NCBI RefSeq assembly: GCF_014297335.1
Contig: NZ_JACOQH010000001.1
Coordinates: 434,001 to 498,000, forward strand
Source: Roseburia_D yibonii
GTDB taxonomy: Bacteria; Bacillota; Clostridia; Lachnospirales; Lachnospiraceae
Direction of reading: 5' to 3'
Length of the DNA stretch: 64,000 bases
In this document: positions 1-8,007 of the stretch, piece after piece
Layout: each line of letters opens with the position of its first letter
How positions within the stretch are numbered: the stretch's first letter is position 1
Position numbers and translations under genes: made by a program
Notes under the pieces: generated by a model
Told to the model about the DNA's origin: nothing
Seen by the model: only the letters and a program-made list of their open reading frames with translations
Databases searched by the model: none

Positions 1-1773
1 CTTTTTGTTTTTCATGATCTCTTCGGCATTTCCGACCGCAACCACTTCTCCACCATGTTCGCCGGCTCCCGGCCCGATATCCACGATATAGTCCGCCGCA
101 CGCATGGTATCCTCGTCATGTTCCACCACGATCAGTGTGTTTCCGAGGTCTTTTAAGTGCTTTAATGTAGCAAGCAGCTTGTCATTATCGCGCTGATGCA
201 GACCGATGCTCGGCTCATCCAGAATATATGCCACTCCGACCAGACCGGAACCGATCTGTGTCGCCAGACGGATACGCTGTGCTTCTCCGCCGGAGAGCGT
301 TCCGGTTGCGCGCGCCAGTGTCAGGTAATCCAGTCCGACATCGACAAGGAATCCTACGCGTGCCTTGATCTCCTTGATCACCTGTTCCCCGATCAGAAGC
401 TGCTGCCTGGTAAGCTGCATATCATTTAGAAATTCCTGCAGTTTTCGTATGGACAAGGAAGTTACTTCATAGATGTTTTTATCCGCAACCGTAACCGCCA
501 GCGCATCTTTTTTCAGACGCTGTCCGCCACAGCATTTACAAGGGGTAATTCGCATGAATTCCTCATACTGCTGCTTAATCGCATCTGACCCGGTCTCACG
601 GTAACGCCGGTTTACATTCTGGATCAGTCCCTCGAATGCAACGTCATACACGCCCTCTCCGCGCTGTCCGCGGTAATGCACCTTGACCGTTCTGCCTCCG
701 GTGCCATAGATCAGCATATGGCGCACATCCTCCGGCAGTTCCTGATACGGGGTATTTAAGGAAAATCCGTATTCTTTTGACAGTGCTTTTAATGTCGCGT
801 AAGTATAACTGGACGGATCCGCAGACGACTGCCATCCCATAACCTGGATCGCACCTTCCGCAAGTGAAAGCTGCTTATCCGGGATCATCAGATCCTCGTC
901 AAACTCCATCTTGTAGCCCAGTCCGTAACATTCCGGGCAGGCACCGAACGGATTGTTGAAAGAAAAGCTGCGCGGCTCGATCTCATCAATGCTGATCCCG
1001 CAGTCCGGGCAGGAAAAGCTCTGGGAAAACTGCACCGGCTCCCCGCCGATCACATCCACGGTCATAAGCCCTTCCGCCAGATTTAAGACATTCTCGATCG
1101 AATCGGTCAGACGTTTTTCGATGCCCGGTTTTACGACCAGACGGTCCACAACGATCTCGATGTTATGCTTTTTGTTTTTGTCCAGCCTAATCTCCTCAGT
1201 TAGCTCATACACACTGCCATCCACCTGCACACGCACATAACCGCTTCGCTTTGCACGCTCTAACAGCTTCTGGTGCTCACCCTTTCTGCCCCGGACCACC
1301 GGAGCCAGCAGCTGTATCTTTGTTCCCTGCGGCATGGACATGATCTGATCCACCATCTGATCCACGGTCTGCTTGCGGATCTCCCTGCCACACTTCGGAC
1401 AATGCGGGATACCGATACGCGCATACAGCAGACGAAAGTAATCATAGATCTCTGTCACCGTTCCGACCGTCGAACGCGGATTGCGGTTCGTTGACTTCTG
1501 GTCGATCGAGATCGCCGGTGAAAGGCCTTCGATCTTCTCCACATTCGGTTTTTCCATCTGCCCTAAGAACTGTCTCGCATAGGAAGACAACGACTCCATA
1601 TAACGTCTCTGCCCTTCCGCATAGATCGTGTCAAACGCAAGGGATGATTTTCCCGAACCGGAAAGACCGGTCAGCACCACAAACTCGTCTCTTGGAATGT
1701 CCACATCGATTCCCTTTAAATTATGTTCTTTTGCTCCCCGTATTTTTATATATTTCCGTTCCTTTGCTGCCAT
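1..1773 (-). CDS. uvrA: UvrA, excinuclease ABC subunit A (N-terminal 591 codons; gene continues past the window edge)
   Basis: Damage-recognition ATPase of nucleotide excision repair; it loads UvrB at lesions. The visible part starts MAAKERKYIKIRGAKEHNLK and has the Walker A motif GLSGSGKSSLAFDT. Then come the UvrB-binding and insertion regions with Cys pairs (CPKCG near residue 119, CPDCG and CPEC further on, CKCCGGQRLKKDAL), the ABC signature LSGGEAQRIRLATQIG and the Walker B stretch ILDEPSIGLHQRDN. The window cuts it just after the first nucleotide-binding domain, so the second ATPase half and the last zinc finger are not seen (the family is about 940 residues). The ATG lies 8 bp after the uvrB stop, so uvrBA is one operon. 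Confidence 0.97.
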   Translation of the reverse strand, partial: MAAKERKYIKIRGAKEHNLKGIDVDIPRDEFVVLTGLSGSGKSSLAFDTIYAEGQRRYMESLSSYARQFLGQMEKPNVEKIEGLSPAISIDQKSTNRNPRSTVGTVTEIYDYFRLLYARIGIPHCPKCGREIRKQTVDQMVDQIMSMPQGTKIQLLAPVVRGRKGEHQKLLERAKRSGYVRVQVDGSVYELTEEIRLDKNKKHNIEIVVDRLVVKPGIEKRLTDSIENVLNLAEGLMTVDVIGGEPVQFSQSFSCPDCGISIDEIEPRSFSFNNPFGACPECYGLGYKMEFDEDLMIPDKQLSLAEGAIQVMGWQSSADPSSYTYATLKALSKEYGFSLNTPYQELPEDVRHMLIYGTGGRTVKVHYRGQRGEGVYDVAFEGLIQNVNRRYRETGSDAIKQQYEEFMRITPCKCCGGQRLKKDALAVTVADKNIYEVTSLSIRKLQEFLNDMQLTRQQLLIGEQVIKEIKARVGFLVDVGLDYLTLARATGTLSGGEAQRIRLATQIGSGLVGVAYILDEPSIGLHQRDNDKLLATLKHLKDLGNTLIVVEHDEDTMRAADYIVDIGPGAGEHGGEVVAVGNAEEIMKNKK

Positions 1774-1781
1774 GTTCTACC

Positions 1782-3773
1782 TCACTGCTTTTTGGTTTCT
1801 TCATACATTTTCTTTAAGTTTATCATCTTGTCACGCAGCTCTGCCGCAGCCTCGAAATTGAGTTCCGCCGCAGCCTTCTGCATTTTTTTTGTCACATCTT
1901 TGATCAGCTTTTCCAGTTCTTTTTGGCTCATGGATTCCGGGTCTTTCTCGAACTCCATCTCCTCCTGCGCCACTTTCTTTGAGATGCTGATCAGATCACG
2001 CACAGACTTTTTGATCGTAGTCGGTGTGATGCCATGTTCCTCATTGTAAGCCTGCTGCACCTTCCTGCGCCGCATGGTCTCATCGATCGCCACACGCATG
2101 GAATCCGTGATCGTATCCGCATACATAATGACATGTCCTTCCGAATTTCGCGCCGCACGCCCGATCGTCTGGATCAGCGATGTCTCCGAACGCAGGAAGC
2201 CTTCCTTATCCGCATCCAGGATCGCCACCAGCGTGATCTCCGGGATGTCCAGACCCTCACGCAGCAGGTTAATGCCGACTAACACGTCAAACACGTCCAG
2301 ACGCAGATCCCGGATGATCTCGGCGCGCTCAAGAGTATCGATATCGGAGTGCAGATATTTCACCCGGATGCCGATCTCCCGCATATACTCGGTCAGATCC
2401 TCCGCCATCTTTTTCGTCAGCGTTGTGATCAGAATTTTGTTTTTCTTTTCGATTTCCTTATTGACCTCTCCGATCAGGTCATCGATCTGTCCCTCTACCG
2501 GACGGACCTCCACCTCAGGATCCAGCAGTCCGGTCGGACGTATGATCTGTTCCGCACGCAGCAGCTCATGCTCTTCTTCATACACATTCGGCGTTGCGGA
2601 GACAAACAGCATCTGGTCGATCTTGCCTTCAAACTCCTCAAAGTTGAGCGGACGGTTATCCAGTGCCGATGGCAGCCGGAATCCGTAATCCACCAGAGTC
2701 ATTTTTCTGGAGCGGTCGCCCGCATACATTCCGCGCACCTGCGGCACCGTGATATGGGACTCGTCAACGATGATCAGATAATCATCCTTAAAATAATCCA
2801 TCAGGGTATGCGGCGTTGCCCCCGCCGGAAGCCCGGCAAGCGGTCTCGAATAGTTTTCGATGCCGCTGCAGAATCCGGTCTCTTTTAACATTTCGATATC
2901 AAAGTTCGTCCGCTCCGAAATGCGCTGCGCCTCCAACAGCTTGTCCTCACTCTTAAAAAAACGCACCCGTTCTTCCAGCTCTTTTTCGATCTCATCACAC
3001 GCACGATTGATCTTTTCCTGCGGCACTACATAATGCGATGCCGGAAAGATTGAGATATGCTGCAGGCTGTTCTTGATCTCGCCGGTCAGCACATCGATCT
3101 CCACAATGCGGTCGATCTCATCTCCGAAGAACTCCACGCGGATTGCCGTATCCCCACGGTCTGCCGGAAAGATCTCCAGGACATCTCCATGCACCCGGAA
3201 GGTACCACGGTGAAAATCCATATCGTTTCGTGTGTACTGGATATCAATAAGCTGGCGGATCACATCATCACGATCCCGCTCCATACCCGGACGCAGCGAC
3301 ACCATCATTCCCAGAAAGTCTTCCGGGCTGCCCAGGCCGTAAATACAGGAAACCGAGGAAACCACCACCACATCCCGCCGTTCCACCAGCGCCGCTGTCG
3401 CAGACAGACGCAGCTTGTCAATCTCCTCATTGATCGCCGAATCTTTCGCAATGTAAGTGTCCGTAGACGGAACATACGCCTCCGGCTGATAGTAATCGTA
3501 ATAGGAAACGAAATACTCGACCGCATTTTCCGGGAAGAATTCCTTCATCTCCCCATAAAGCTGTGCCGCGAGCGTCTTGTTGTGTGATATGATAAGCGTC
3601 GGCTTGTTGAGCGCCGCAATGACATTCGCCATTGTAAAGGTCTTACCGGAACCGGTAACACCAAGCAGTGTCTCAAACTGATTGCCCTCTTTAAAGCCCT
3701 GTACTAATTTTTCGATTGCCTGCGGCTGGTCACCGGTCGGCTGGTATGGGGAATGCAATACAAAATGATCCAT
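1782..3773 (-). CDS. uvrB: UvrB, excinuclease ABC subunit B
   Basis: Helicase-like damage verification subunit of UvrABC. It is 663 residues, a normal family length. Visible motifs are Walker A GVTGSGKTFTMANV near residue 40, the beta-hairpin that locks damaged DNA (YYDYYQPEAYVPSTDTYI), DESH, the helicase motif VI region QTIGRAARNSEGHVIMYAD, and a C-terminal UVR motif that contacts UvrC. A good Shine-Dalgarno (AAAGGAGAGG) precedes the ATG. uvrA follows directly. Upstream, instead of an obvious own promoter, lies a rhuM remnant and then one copy of a 61-bp repeat with a LexA-like motif, which may bear on SOS control. Confidence 0.98.
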   Translation of the reverse strand: MDHFVLHSPYQPTGDQPQAIEKLVQGFKEGNQFETLLGVTGSGKTFTMANVIAALNKPTLIISHNKTLAAQLYGEMKEFFPENAVEYFVSYYDYYQPEAYVPSTDTYIAKDSAINEEIDKLRLSATAALVERRDVVVVSSVSCIYGLGSPEDFLGMMVSLRPGMERDRDDVIRQLIDIQYTRNDMDFHRGTFRVHGDVLEIFPADRGDTAIRVEFFGDEIDRIVEIDVLTGEIKNSLQHISIFPASHYVVPQEKINRACDEIEKELEERVRFFKSEDKLLEAQRISERTNFDIEMLKETGFCSGIENYSRPLAGLPAGATPHTLMDYFKDDYLIIVDESHITVPQVRGMYAGDRSRKMTLVDYGFRLPSALDNRPLNFEEFEGKIDQMLFVSATPNVYEEEHELLRAEQIIRPTGLLDPEVEVRPVEGQIDDLIGEVNKEIEKKNKILITTLTKKMAEDLTEYMREIGIRVKYLHSDIDTLERAEIIRDLRLDVFDVLVGINLLREGLDIPEITLVAILDADKEGFLRSETSLIQTIGRAARNSEGHVIMYADTITDSMRVAIDETMRRRKVQQAYNEEHGITPTTIKKSVRDLISISKKVAQEEMEFEKDPESMSQKELEKLIKDVTKKMQKAAAELNFEAAAELRDKMINLKKMYEETKKQ

Positions 3774-3838
3774 TATAGATCCTCTCCTTTATATTTTCTA
3801 CTTCTAGACAACATTCTTTTTTTCATGACATTTTTATC

Positions 3839-4368
3839 CTAACCTTTAAGATATTTTTCTACTTCCCGATCAAATTCAGAAACATATTCTCTATCCTGTT
3901 TAACCCTAAATACTTCATACTCTTTCTCAGCTTTTTGCATAGCAGCATCATGAGAAACCTTTCCTTTTCCAGCCAGTACCTTTCGCCTATTATTCTCCAA
4001 AAACTGATTCGTTTGATCAACCCAGTCTTGCATGCTCATTAATATCTCATCTTCAGCCATTAATTCTGCATAATCAATAAACATCGTTACCAGTCTGTTT
4101 AAGCGTGATACTTCTTTTAATGTTTTAGTAACCCACTGTCGAAAACGTGTATCCTTCTTAGAATTTACTCGATAGCCAACAGCTATAATCGCATCCAAAT
4201 TATAACATTTTACTTTTCTTTTAACGTTACGCTGTCTCTCATTTTGAACTATCGAGAATAACTCGGTAGTTGCGTTTTCATCCAAAAAGTTTCTTCTTTA
4301 AACATTACATTTACACAAATATTCGTGCCTTCCACCTGGTATAAAACAACTTGATGTTCTTGGTTCAT
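3839..4368 (-). pseudogene. rhuM-like virulence protein remnant with internal deletion and frameshift
   Basis: RhuM-family remnant. The 5' piece starts with ATG at 4368 behind GGGGAT and reads MNQEHQVVLYQVEGTNI...EETFW, the usual RhuM amino end. The 3' piece is in another frame and reads LDENATTELFSIVQNE, YNLDAIIAVGYRVNS, then a charged C-terminus (148 residues). The two meet around 4274-4290, where the sequence that should carry the central DNA-binding-like segment (roughly 40-60 residues) is missing and the frame changes. The apparent TTG start of the long ORF is an internal Leu codon of the family, not a start. RhuM genes often sit near restriction and toxin loci; the function is unknown. 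Base composition is AT-rich, like the cassette next to it. Confidence 0.75.
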
Positions 4369-4578
4369 TAATTTATCCCCTTATTCTTACCGTTCATAAA
4401 ACATCTCATTTTATCTTCTAACGTTTACATCTATTTACCATAATTTTCCTTGTGATAATATCCGTCACAAGCCCTGTTCATGTCCACTTTTTCTCTATAC
4501 GACACCAGTTGCCACTTCCATAATATCTGGATGTACCGACATCATTCTTCTCTGCTATTATTCCATGAACTGTCTCTG
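4369..4578. other. AT-rich non-coding stretch between rhuM remnant and left repeat
   Basis: About 210 bp without a credible gene. It holds an imperfectly understood 7-bp inverted repeat, CTTGTGA...TCACAAG (4449-4471), and otherwise no recognised motif. If the left repeat acts as a promoter, this would be the leader of the rhuM remnant. Confidence 0.5.
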
Positions 4579-4639
4579 ATTATAGCAGAATAAAAAAGAA
4601 AAGTACAGAGCAAAATCGAACTTTTGTTCTGTACTTTTC
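4579..4639. repeat. 61-bp direct repeat, left copy (hairpin, LexA-like core, extended -10)
   Basis: Identical to 6759-6819 except for one A/G difference (4594 versus 6774). Both copies are in the same orientation, 2180 bp apart. The unit contains a 17-bp near-perfect inverted repeat (AAAAGTACAG...CTGTACTTTT). On the minus strand this is followed by a T-rich tract (TTTTCTTTTTTATT), as in an intrinsic terminator. The loop region reads CGAACTTTTGTTC, a match to the Gram-positive LexA core GAAC-N4-GTTC. The minus strand ends in TGCTATAAT, an extended -10. It bounds the left side of the accessory operon. Confidence 0.85.
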
Positions 4640-4692
4640 ATATAAAAAATTTTGTCAACTCATGGTCGAAATAATCTGGCCATGTATCACAT

Positions 4693-5580
4693 TTATCTAT
4701 AAGTTGCTTTCGACGTCTTTACATGCTGATTCCATTTTTCTTTATTTTCCTCCCACTTGAAGCCCTGTTGTTTTAAAAACAAGCATAAATTTCTATTATT
4801 TATTAATGATTTGGGACCTATCGTAATGTCTTTTATTAGATTATGTTTAATCTTACCAAAACAAATTTCCCGATACGGAAAAATAACTTCATTATTTATT
4901 CTAAATTTAATTTCACTAATTTTTCCTTCATCGCTCTTATTTGGCACGCAAGATATTCTATACTCGTCTTCCTCACTAAATGCAGGATTCTTGCATTTGA
5001 CTGCATCTTCTAAAAGATATGAAACCAATATTCTAATTTTATTATAAGTCGTTGCCTCATCATCATTGATAATTGCCCTGTTTAATTCACCAAGCGGCTT
5101 ATCAATCCCCTTTCCGCCCAATAATTTCATCTGCTCTTCCGAATTATATATTATTTCGTTCCCAGATAATAAATTACTATATCTCAACAATACATCTACA
5201 TCAATTCCTATAGCAACTCCTTTTCCATCATTCGCATACGAACGCCATTGACTCAAAACATCACTACTTTTAGAGAGACATAAAATATACGGAAAATCTA
5301 TTTCATGTATGATGCTTTTCATCATTTTTTCTACTAGTTCCCATTTCTCAGATATTTCCCTATAAATTCCTTTTTGATCAACATATTTTTCTACTAATTC
5401 TAAGAACCATATAATTTCTGCTGAATCGTTCATTGACAGAGGATTTCCCAATCGTAATGTTGACGTTTGCATAATATTAAAAAAAGTATCTACCGAACAA
5501 TAATGATAATATATTTTTTCATTCACTATACATTCCCCCATGTCATTTGAAATATCAATTTCATGTAAATAAATTTCCAA
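4693..5580 (-). CDS. DUF2971 domain protein, last gene of accessory operon
   Basis: Family of unknown function often met in defence or accessory islands. It is 295 residues, with no signal peptide or membrane segment. Family-typical blocks are YHYCSVDTFFNIM near residue 26, LRLGNPLSMNDSAE near residue 43, LCLSKSSDVLSQWRSYANDG followed by KGVAIGIDVD in the middle, then EDEYRISCVP and IKDITIGP. The start lies 3 bp after the stop of the 75-residue ORF, so it is the fourth gene of the DUF3791-DUF3990 operon. AT-rich codon use sets it apart from the roughly half-GC genes on either side, which suggests horizontal origin. An effector role in a toxin or abortive-infection module is inference. Confidence 0.8.
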   Translation of the reverse strand: MEIYLHEIDISNDMGECIVNEKIYYHYCSVDTFFNIMQTSTLRLGNPLSMNDSAEIIWFLELVEKYVDQKGIYREISEKWELVEKMMKSIIHEIDFPYILCLSKSSDVLSQWRSYANDGKGVAIGIDVDVLLRYSNLLSGNEIIYNSEEQMKLLGGKGIDKPLGELNRAIINDDEATTYNKIRILVSYLLEDAVKCKNPAFSEEDEYRISCVPNKSDEGKISEIKFRINNEVIFPYREICFGKIKHNLIKDITIGPKSLINNRNLCLFLKQQGFKWEENKEKWNQHVKTSKATYR

Positions 5581-5583
5581 TTT

Positions 5584-5811
5584 TTACTCAAAAAGTTCCG
5601 GTTCATTTTCAATCAGATCTTCCGCAAGATATTTTGCATCCATATTTTCTATTCCATAACCGCCCTTTTCAACTTGTTCTGCCAATCTGCTTGAATAATA
5701 TATATCAAATGCTTTTCTCAAATCAATCCCCTTCATCTCTGAAACCGCATTGATGATATCGTCCTCCAAGTTCTGTTTATATACTTCTTCCAACTGTTTT
5801 TTATCCGTCAT
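5584..5811 (-). CDS. 75-residue acidic protein of the DUF3791/DUF3990 module
   Basis: Small soluble acidic protein (MTDKKQLEEVYKQNLEDDII...), with predicted helices and a C-terminal block GGYGIENMDAKYLAEDLIEN. It overlaps the end of the DUF3990 gene by 11 bp and is followed within 3 bp by DUF2971, so translation is probably coupled. I do not recognise a named domain. Small proteins of this shape commonly follow DUF3990 genes in Lachnospiraceae, from memory of such loci; an antitoxin or immunity role is plausible but only inferred. Confidence 0.7.
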   Translation of the reverse strand: MTDKKQLEEVYKQNLEDDIINAVSEMKGIDLRKAFDIYYSSRLAEQVEKGGYGIENMDAKYLAEDLIENEPELFE

Positions 5812-6292
5812 CCCGTTCTACCTCATATGCTCTCTGAAAAGTGATTACCCGGTTCAACGTTTCCTGATTCACAATACAGATCTGGTTATTCATCTTATAA
5901 TACCGCAGTTCTTCCAGAACCTTTTTCTTATCCCACAATCCTCTGAAATACATATCAACCGTCTTAAACACATCATCATCCGCTACATTTCCTATAATAA
6001 TATCATACTCCTGATTTAATGACTCACCTTTACGGCACGCACAGACAAAATCAAGCCATTCCTCATTCTCTTTTTCAAATGACAGTACCCGAAATCCACT
6101 CCAGTCTTCCAACAATTCGTAGACATTGATAATGGCTGATTTTTCCTGACGCATGCCTTTGCGCACTGCCCACTTTTTTGCTTGCTGCTCAAATGATGTA
6201 ATATAAAACCCTCTGCCAAAATCCAAATATTTTTTTGAATGAACTACATCCGGATTTTTTATGATTTCTGTTGAGCCATGATAAACAATCAT
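5801..6292 (-). CDS. DUF3990 family protein, ADP-ribosyltransferase-like (putative toxin)
   Basis: 163 residues. The N-terminus MIVYHGSTEIIKNPDVVHS followed by YLDFGRGFYITSFEQQAKKW is the hallmark of DUF3990. This family is, to my knowledge, grouped with the ADP-ribosyltransferase fold, where YHGS and GRGFYIT correspond to the first two NAD-contacting strands. Downstream blocks ENEEWLDFVCACRKG and YDIIIGNVADDDVFKTVDMY are also family-typical. The ATG overlaps the DUF3791 stop (ATGA), so both are co-translated. Pairing of a small DUF3791 protein with an ART-like protein suggests a toxin-antitoxin arrangement; the catalytic triad and target are not proven here. Confidence 0.8.
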   Translation of the reverse strand: MIVYHGSTEIIKNPDVVHSKKYLDFGRGFYITSFEQQAKKWAVRKGMRQEKSAIINVYELLEDWSGFRVLSFEKENEEWLDFVCACRKGESLNQEYDIIIGNVADDDVFKTVDMYFRGLWDKKKVLEELRYYKMNNQICIVNQETLNRVITFQRAYEVERDDG

Positions 6293-6507
6293 ACATTAAC
6301 CCCTTTCTCCCTCGCAAATTCCGTAATATCTTCCACCAAATATTCTTTTCCCTGCGTATGGAGAACATCATAACATCCGATCACATAATCATCCAGAATA
6401 CCTGTCTTATTTAATATCTTATATACCTCAGTCGGCGTCATTTTCCATTTGTCTGCAAGACTGTATAATACAAATATTGAAAAACTCAATTCCTTTTTCC
6501 TACACAT
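6289..6507 (-). CDS. DUF3791 domain protein, first gene of the module (putative antitoxin)
   Basis: 72 residues from ATG 6507, preceded by GAGGAAGG; a longer reading from TTG at 6573 has no ribosome binding site. The body is SFSIFVLYSLADKWKMTPTE, then VYKILNKTGILDDYVI, CYDVLHTQGKEYLVEDITEF, the DUF3791 pattern. It overlaps the ART-like gene by 4 bp. The domain is compact and helical, possibly a partner that neutralises DUF3990; that role is inference from gene order. Confidence 0.78.
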   Translation of the reverse strand: MCRKKELSFSIFVLYSLADKWKMTPTEVYKILNKTGILDDYVIGCYDVLHTQGKEYLVEDITEFAREKGVNV

Positions 6508-6758
6508 AACGCCCCAACCTTCCTCATATATTTTCTTTTTAACTCGCATACGACAATCATTTGTTATTCGCAAAATCTCTGCTGAGTAAATAATAATTTT
6601 TCCTTAAAGATAAATTCCCAATATTCAAATCTGTTTTATCCAATTTCCTTCGTTAATATAGATTATTAGAACTATAGTTAAACCTTCAATATCATCATTT
6701 ATATATTTATCCCCTCCAAAACATATCACCGGCAACTATTATTCTACAAGTTATTTTA
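6508..6758. other. AT-rich leader of the DUF3791 operon
   Basis: About 250 bp of AT-rich DNA between the right repeat and the first gene of the cassette. It contains a GGAGGGG motif in front of a 6-codon ORF (around 6716, minus strand). No other motif or gene is recognised. Together with the extended -10 at 6759-6764 it would form a long 5' leader. Confidence 0.4.
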
Positions 6759-6819
6759 ATTATAGCAGAATAAGAAAGAAAAGTACAGAGCAAAATCGAA
6801 CTTTTGTTCTGTACTTTTC
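6759..6819 (-). repeat. 61-bp direct repeat, right copy; terminator-like after the flippase-like gene
   Basis: Partner of 4579-4639, one mismatch. The hairpin (stem AAAAGTACAGAACAAAA on the minus strand, loop GTTCGA) starts directly after the stop codon of the LPG-synthase-like gene and runs into TTTTCTTTCTTATT, so it can end that transcript. The same unit carries CGAAC-N4-GTTC and finishes with TGCTATAAT, so it may also start leftward transcription into the cassette. Confidence 0.85.
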
Positions 6820-6822
6820 TTT

Positions 6823-8007
6823 TTACTTTTTGTTCTTTCCGCCCATCATCCTCACCCCAAACACGATAAGCCCGATCAGCAGATTCAGGTAAAAACTGAT
6901 GCCGCGCGTCACGCACATGGACACCAGAAGGCTCGTTCCGGGAAAAATACCGGAAAACGCCGTATGATAGACTGCTTCTGAAATTCCCTGCGCACCGGGA
7001 AGCGGCAGGATCTCCACGGTAATGTAAACAGCCGCCTGAAGCAGCGCAATGTCCATCACTCCGGTTCCGCAAAGCCTAAGTCCTCTGTATACTGCATACG
7101 TTCCAACGCAGGACAACAGACGCTGCAGACAGGTCACCGCAAATATGACTGCGATCACTTTTCTGTGGGATTTAAAAAAGCAGACCGTTTCGCGGTATCC
7201 GTCCAGAAACGCATCTGTTTTCTTCTTTCTTCTATCTGATTTTTTCCAGATTCCGATGCGGGTAAAAAGATCATCCATCCGGTATATAAATGCACGGATC
7301 TTTTCCGGCGAGAACATGACGAAAAGCAACAGCAGGACAAACGCCGCGTTACAGAGCAGTCCGAAAAAATACAGTCCGTAATACCCTTTCATATAATCTT
7401 TTAACGACATACGCCAGAACAGCCCGATACCTGCTCCCAGCAGAACAAGCACCACTTTATAAAAAAGCGCTACGGTCATCAGTACCACCGAAGATGCCGA
7501 CAGCGCGATTCCATCCTTTTTCATATCATACAGCTGCACGGGCTGCCCACCGGTCGCGGACGGCGTGATCCCCGAAAAGAAAAATCCGATAAACGAACAG
7601 GAAATGCAGCGCCAAAGAGATGTTCCACACATGCCTTTTAACAGATACCAGATCATCCATCCTTCTGCCGACACATAACCGACTGCGAGAACAACGGCTA
7701 CCGCAAGATCCGCTTTTCGCATTTCCCCGACTGCCCGAAGCACCCCCGAGAGATCCGGGCTGGTGTAAGAAGTATCCGTTGCCACGACCGTATCGGTAAA
7801 TTTATCCGCAAATTTTGCGTGCCAGTCCGTGGTATCCCGTCTGATCTGTGTCCTCTCAAAGATCTGTACCCCTGCCCCGATCTCCGCTACCTGTGTTTCT
7901 GCCCTGATCCCGCTTTGCGGCAATTTATAAGAAAAGATCCAGACTGCCAGAAGGATCAGCACCGACACCGAAAGATCCAGCAAAACTGCAAGGATTCTTC
8001 TTAACAT
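6823..8007 (-). CDS. Lysylphosphatidylglycerol synthase TM/flippase-like integral membrane protein
   Basis: 394 residues with about eight hydrophobic helices, starting with a membrane anchor (RRILAVLLDLSVSVLILLAV). Family motifs are SGITPSATGGQPVQLYDMKK in the middle and LPLPGAQGISEAVYHTAF near the end, as in the UPF0104/AglD/YbhN group and the membrane half of MprF. These proteins are thought to move or transfer lipid-linked groups. It lacks the cytoplasmic aminoacyl-transfer domain of true MprF. Its ATG follows GGGAGAG and overlaps the upstream GT2 gene by 7 bp, so the pair probably modifies one polyprenyl or glycerolipid product. The substrate is unknown. Confidence 0.85.
   Translation of the reverse strand: MLRRILAVLLDLSVSVLILLAVWIFSYKLPQSGIRAETQVAEIGAGVQIFERTQIRRDTTDWHAKFADKFTDTVVATDTSYTSPDLSGVLRAVGEMRKADLAVAVVLAVGYVSAEGWMIWYLLKGMCGTSLWRCISCSFIGFFFSGITPSATGGQPVQLYDMKKDGIALSASSVVLMTVALFYKVVLVLLGAGIGLFWRMSLKDYMKGYYGLYFFGLLCNAAFVLLLLFVMFSPEKIRAFIYRMDDLFTRIGIWKKSDRRKKKTDAFLDGYRETVCFFKSHRKVIAVIFAVTCLQRLLSCVGTYAVYRGLRLCGTGVMDIALLQAAVYITVEILPLPGAQGISEAVYHTAFSGIFPGTSLLVSMCVTRGISFYLNLLIGLIVFGVRMMGGKNKK

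Noticed and set aside
1..1773. Several plus-strand open frames across uvrA and uvrB
   Set aside because: They run antisense to strongly conserved genes and have no family features.
4449..4471. Inverted repeat CTTGTGA...TCACAAG as an operator or attachment site
   Set aside because: Seen once only, no gene with a start nearby that it could control, and not part of the 61-bp repeats.
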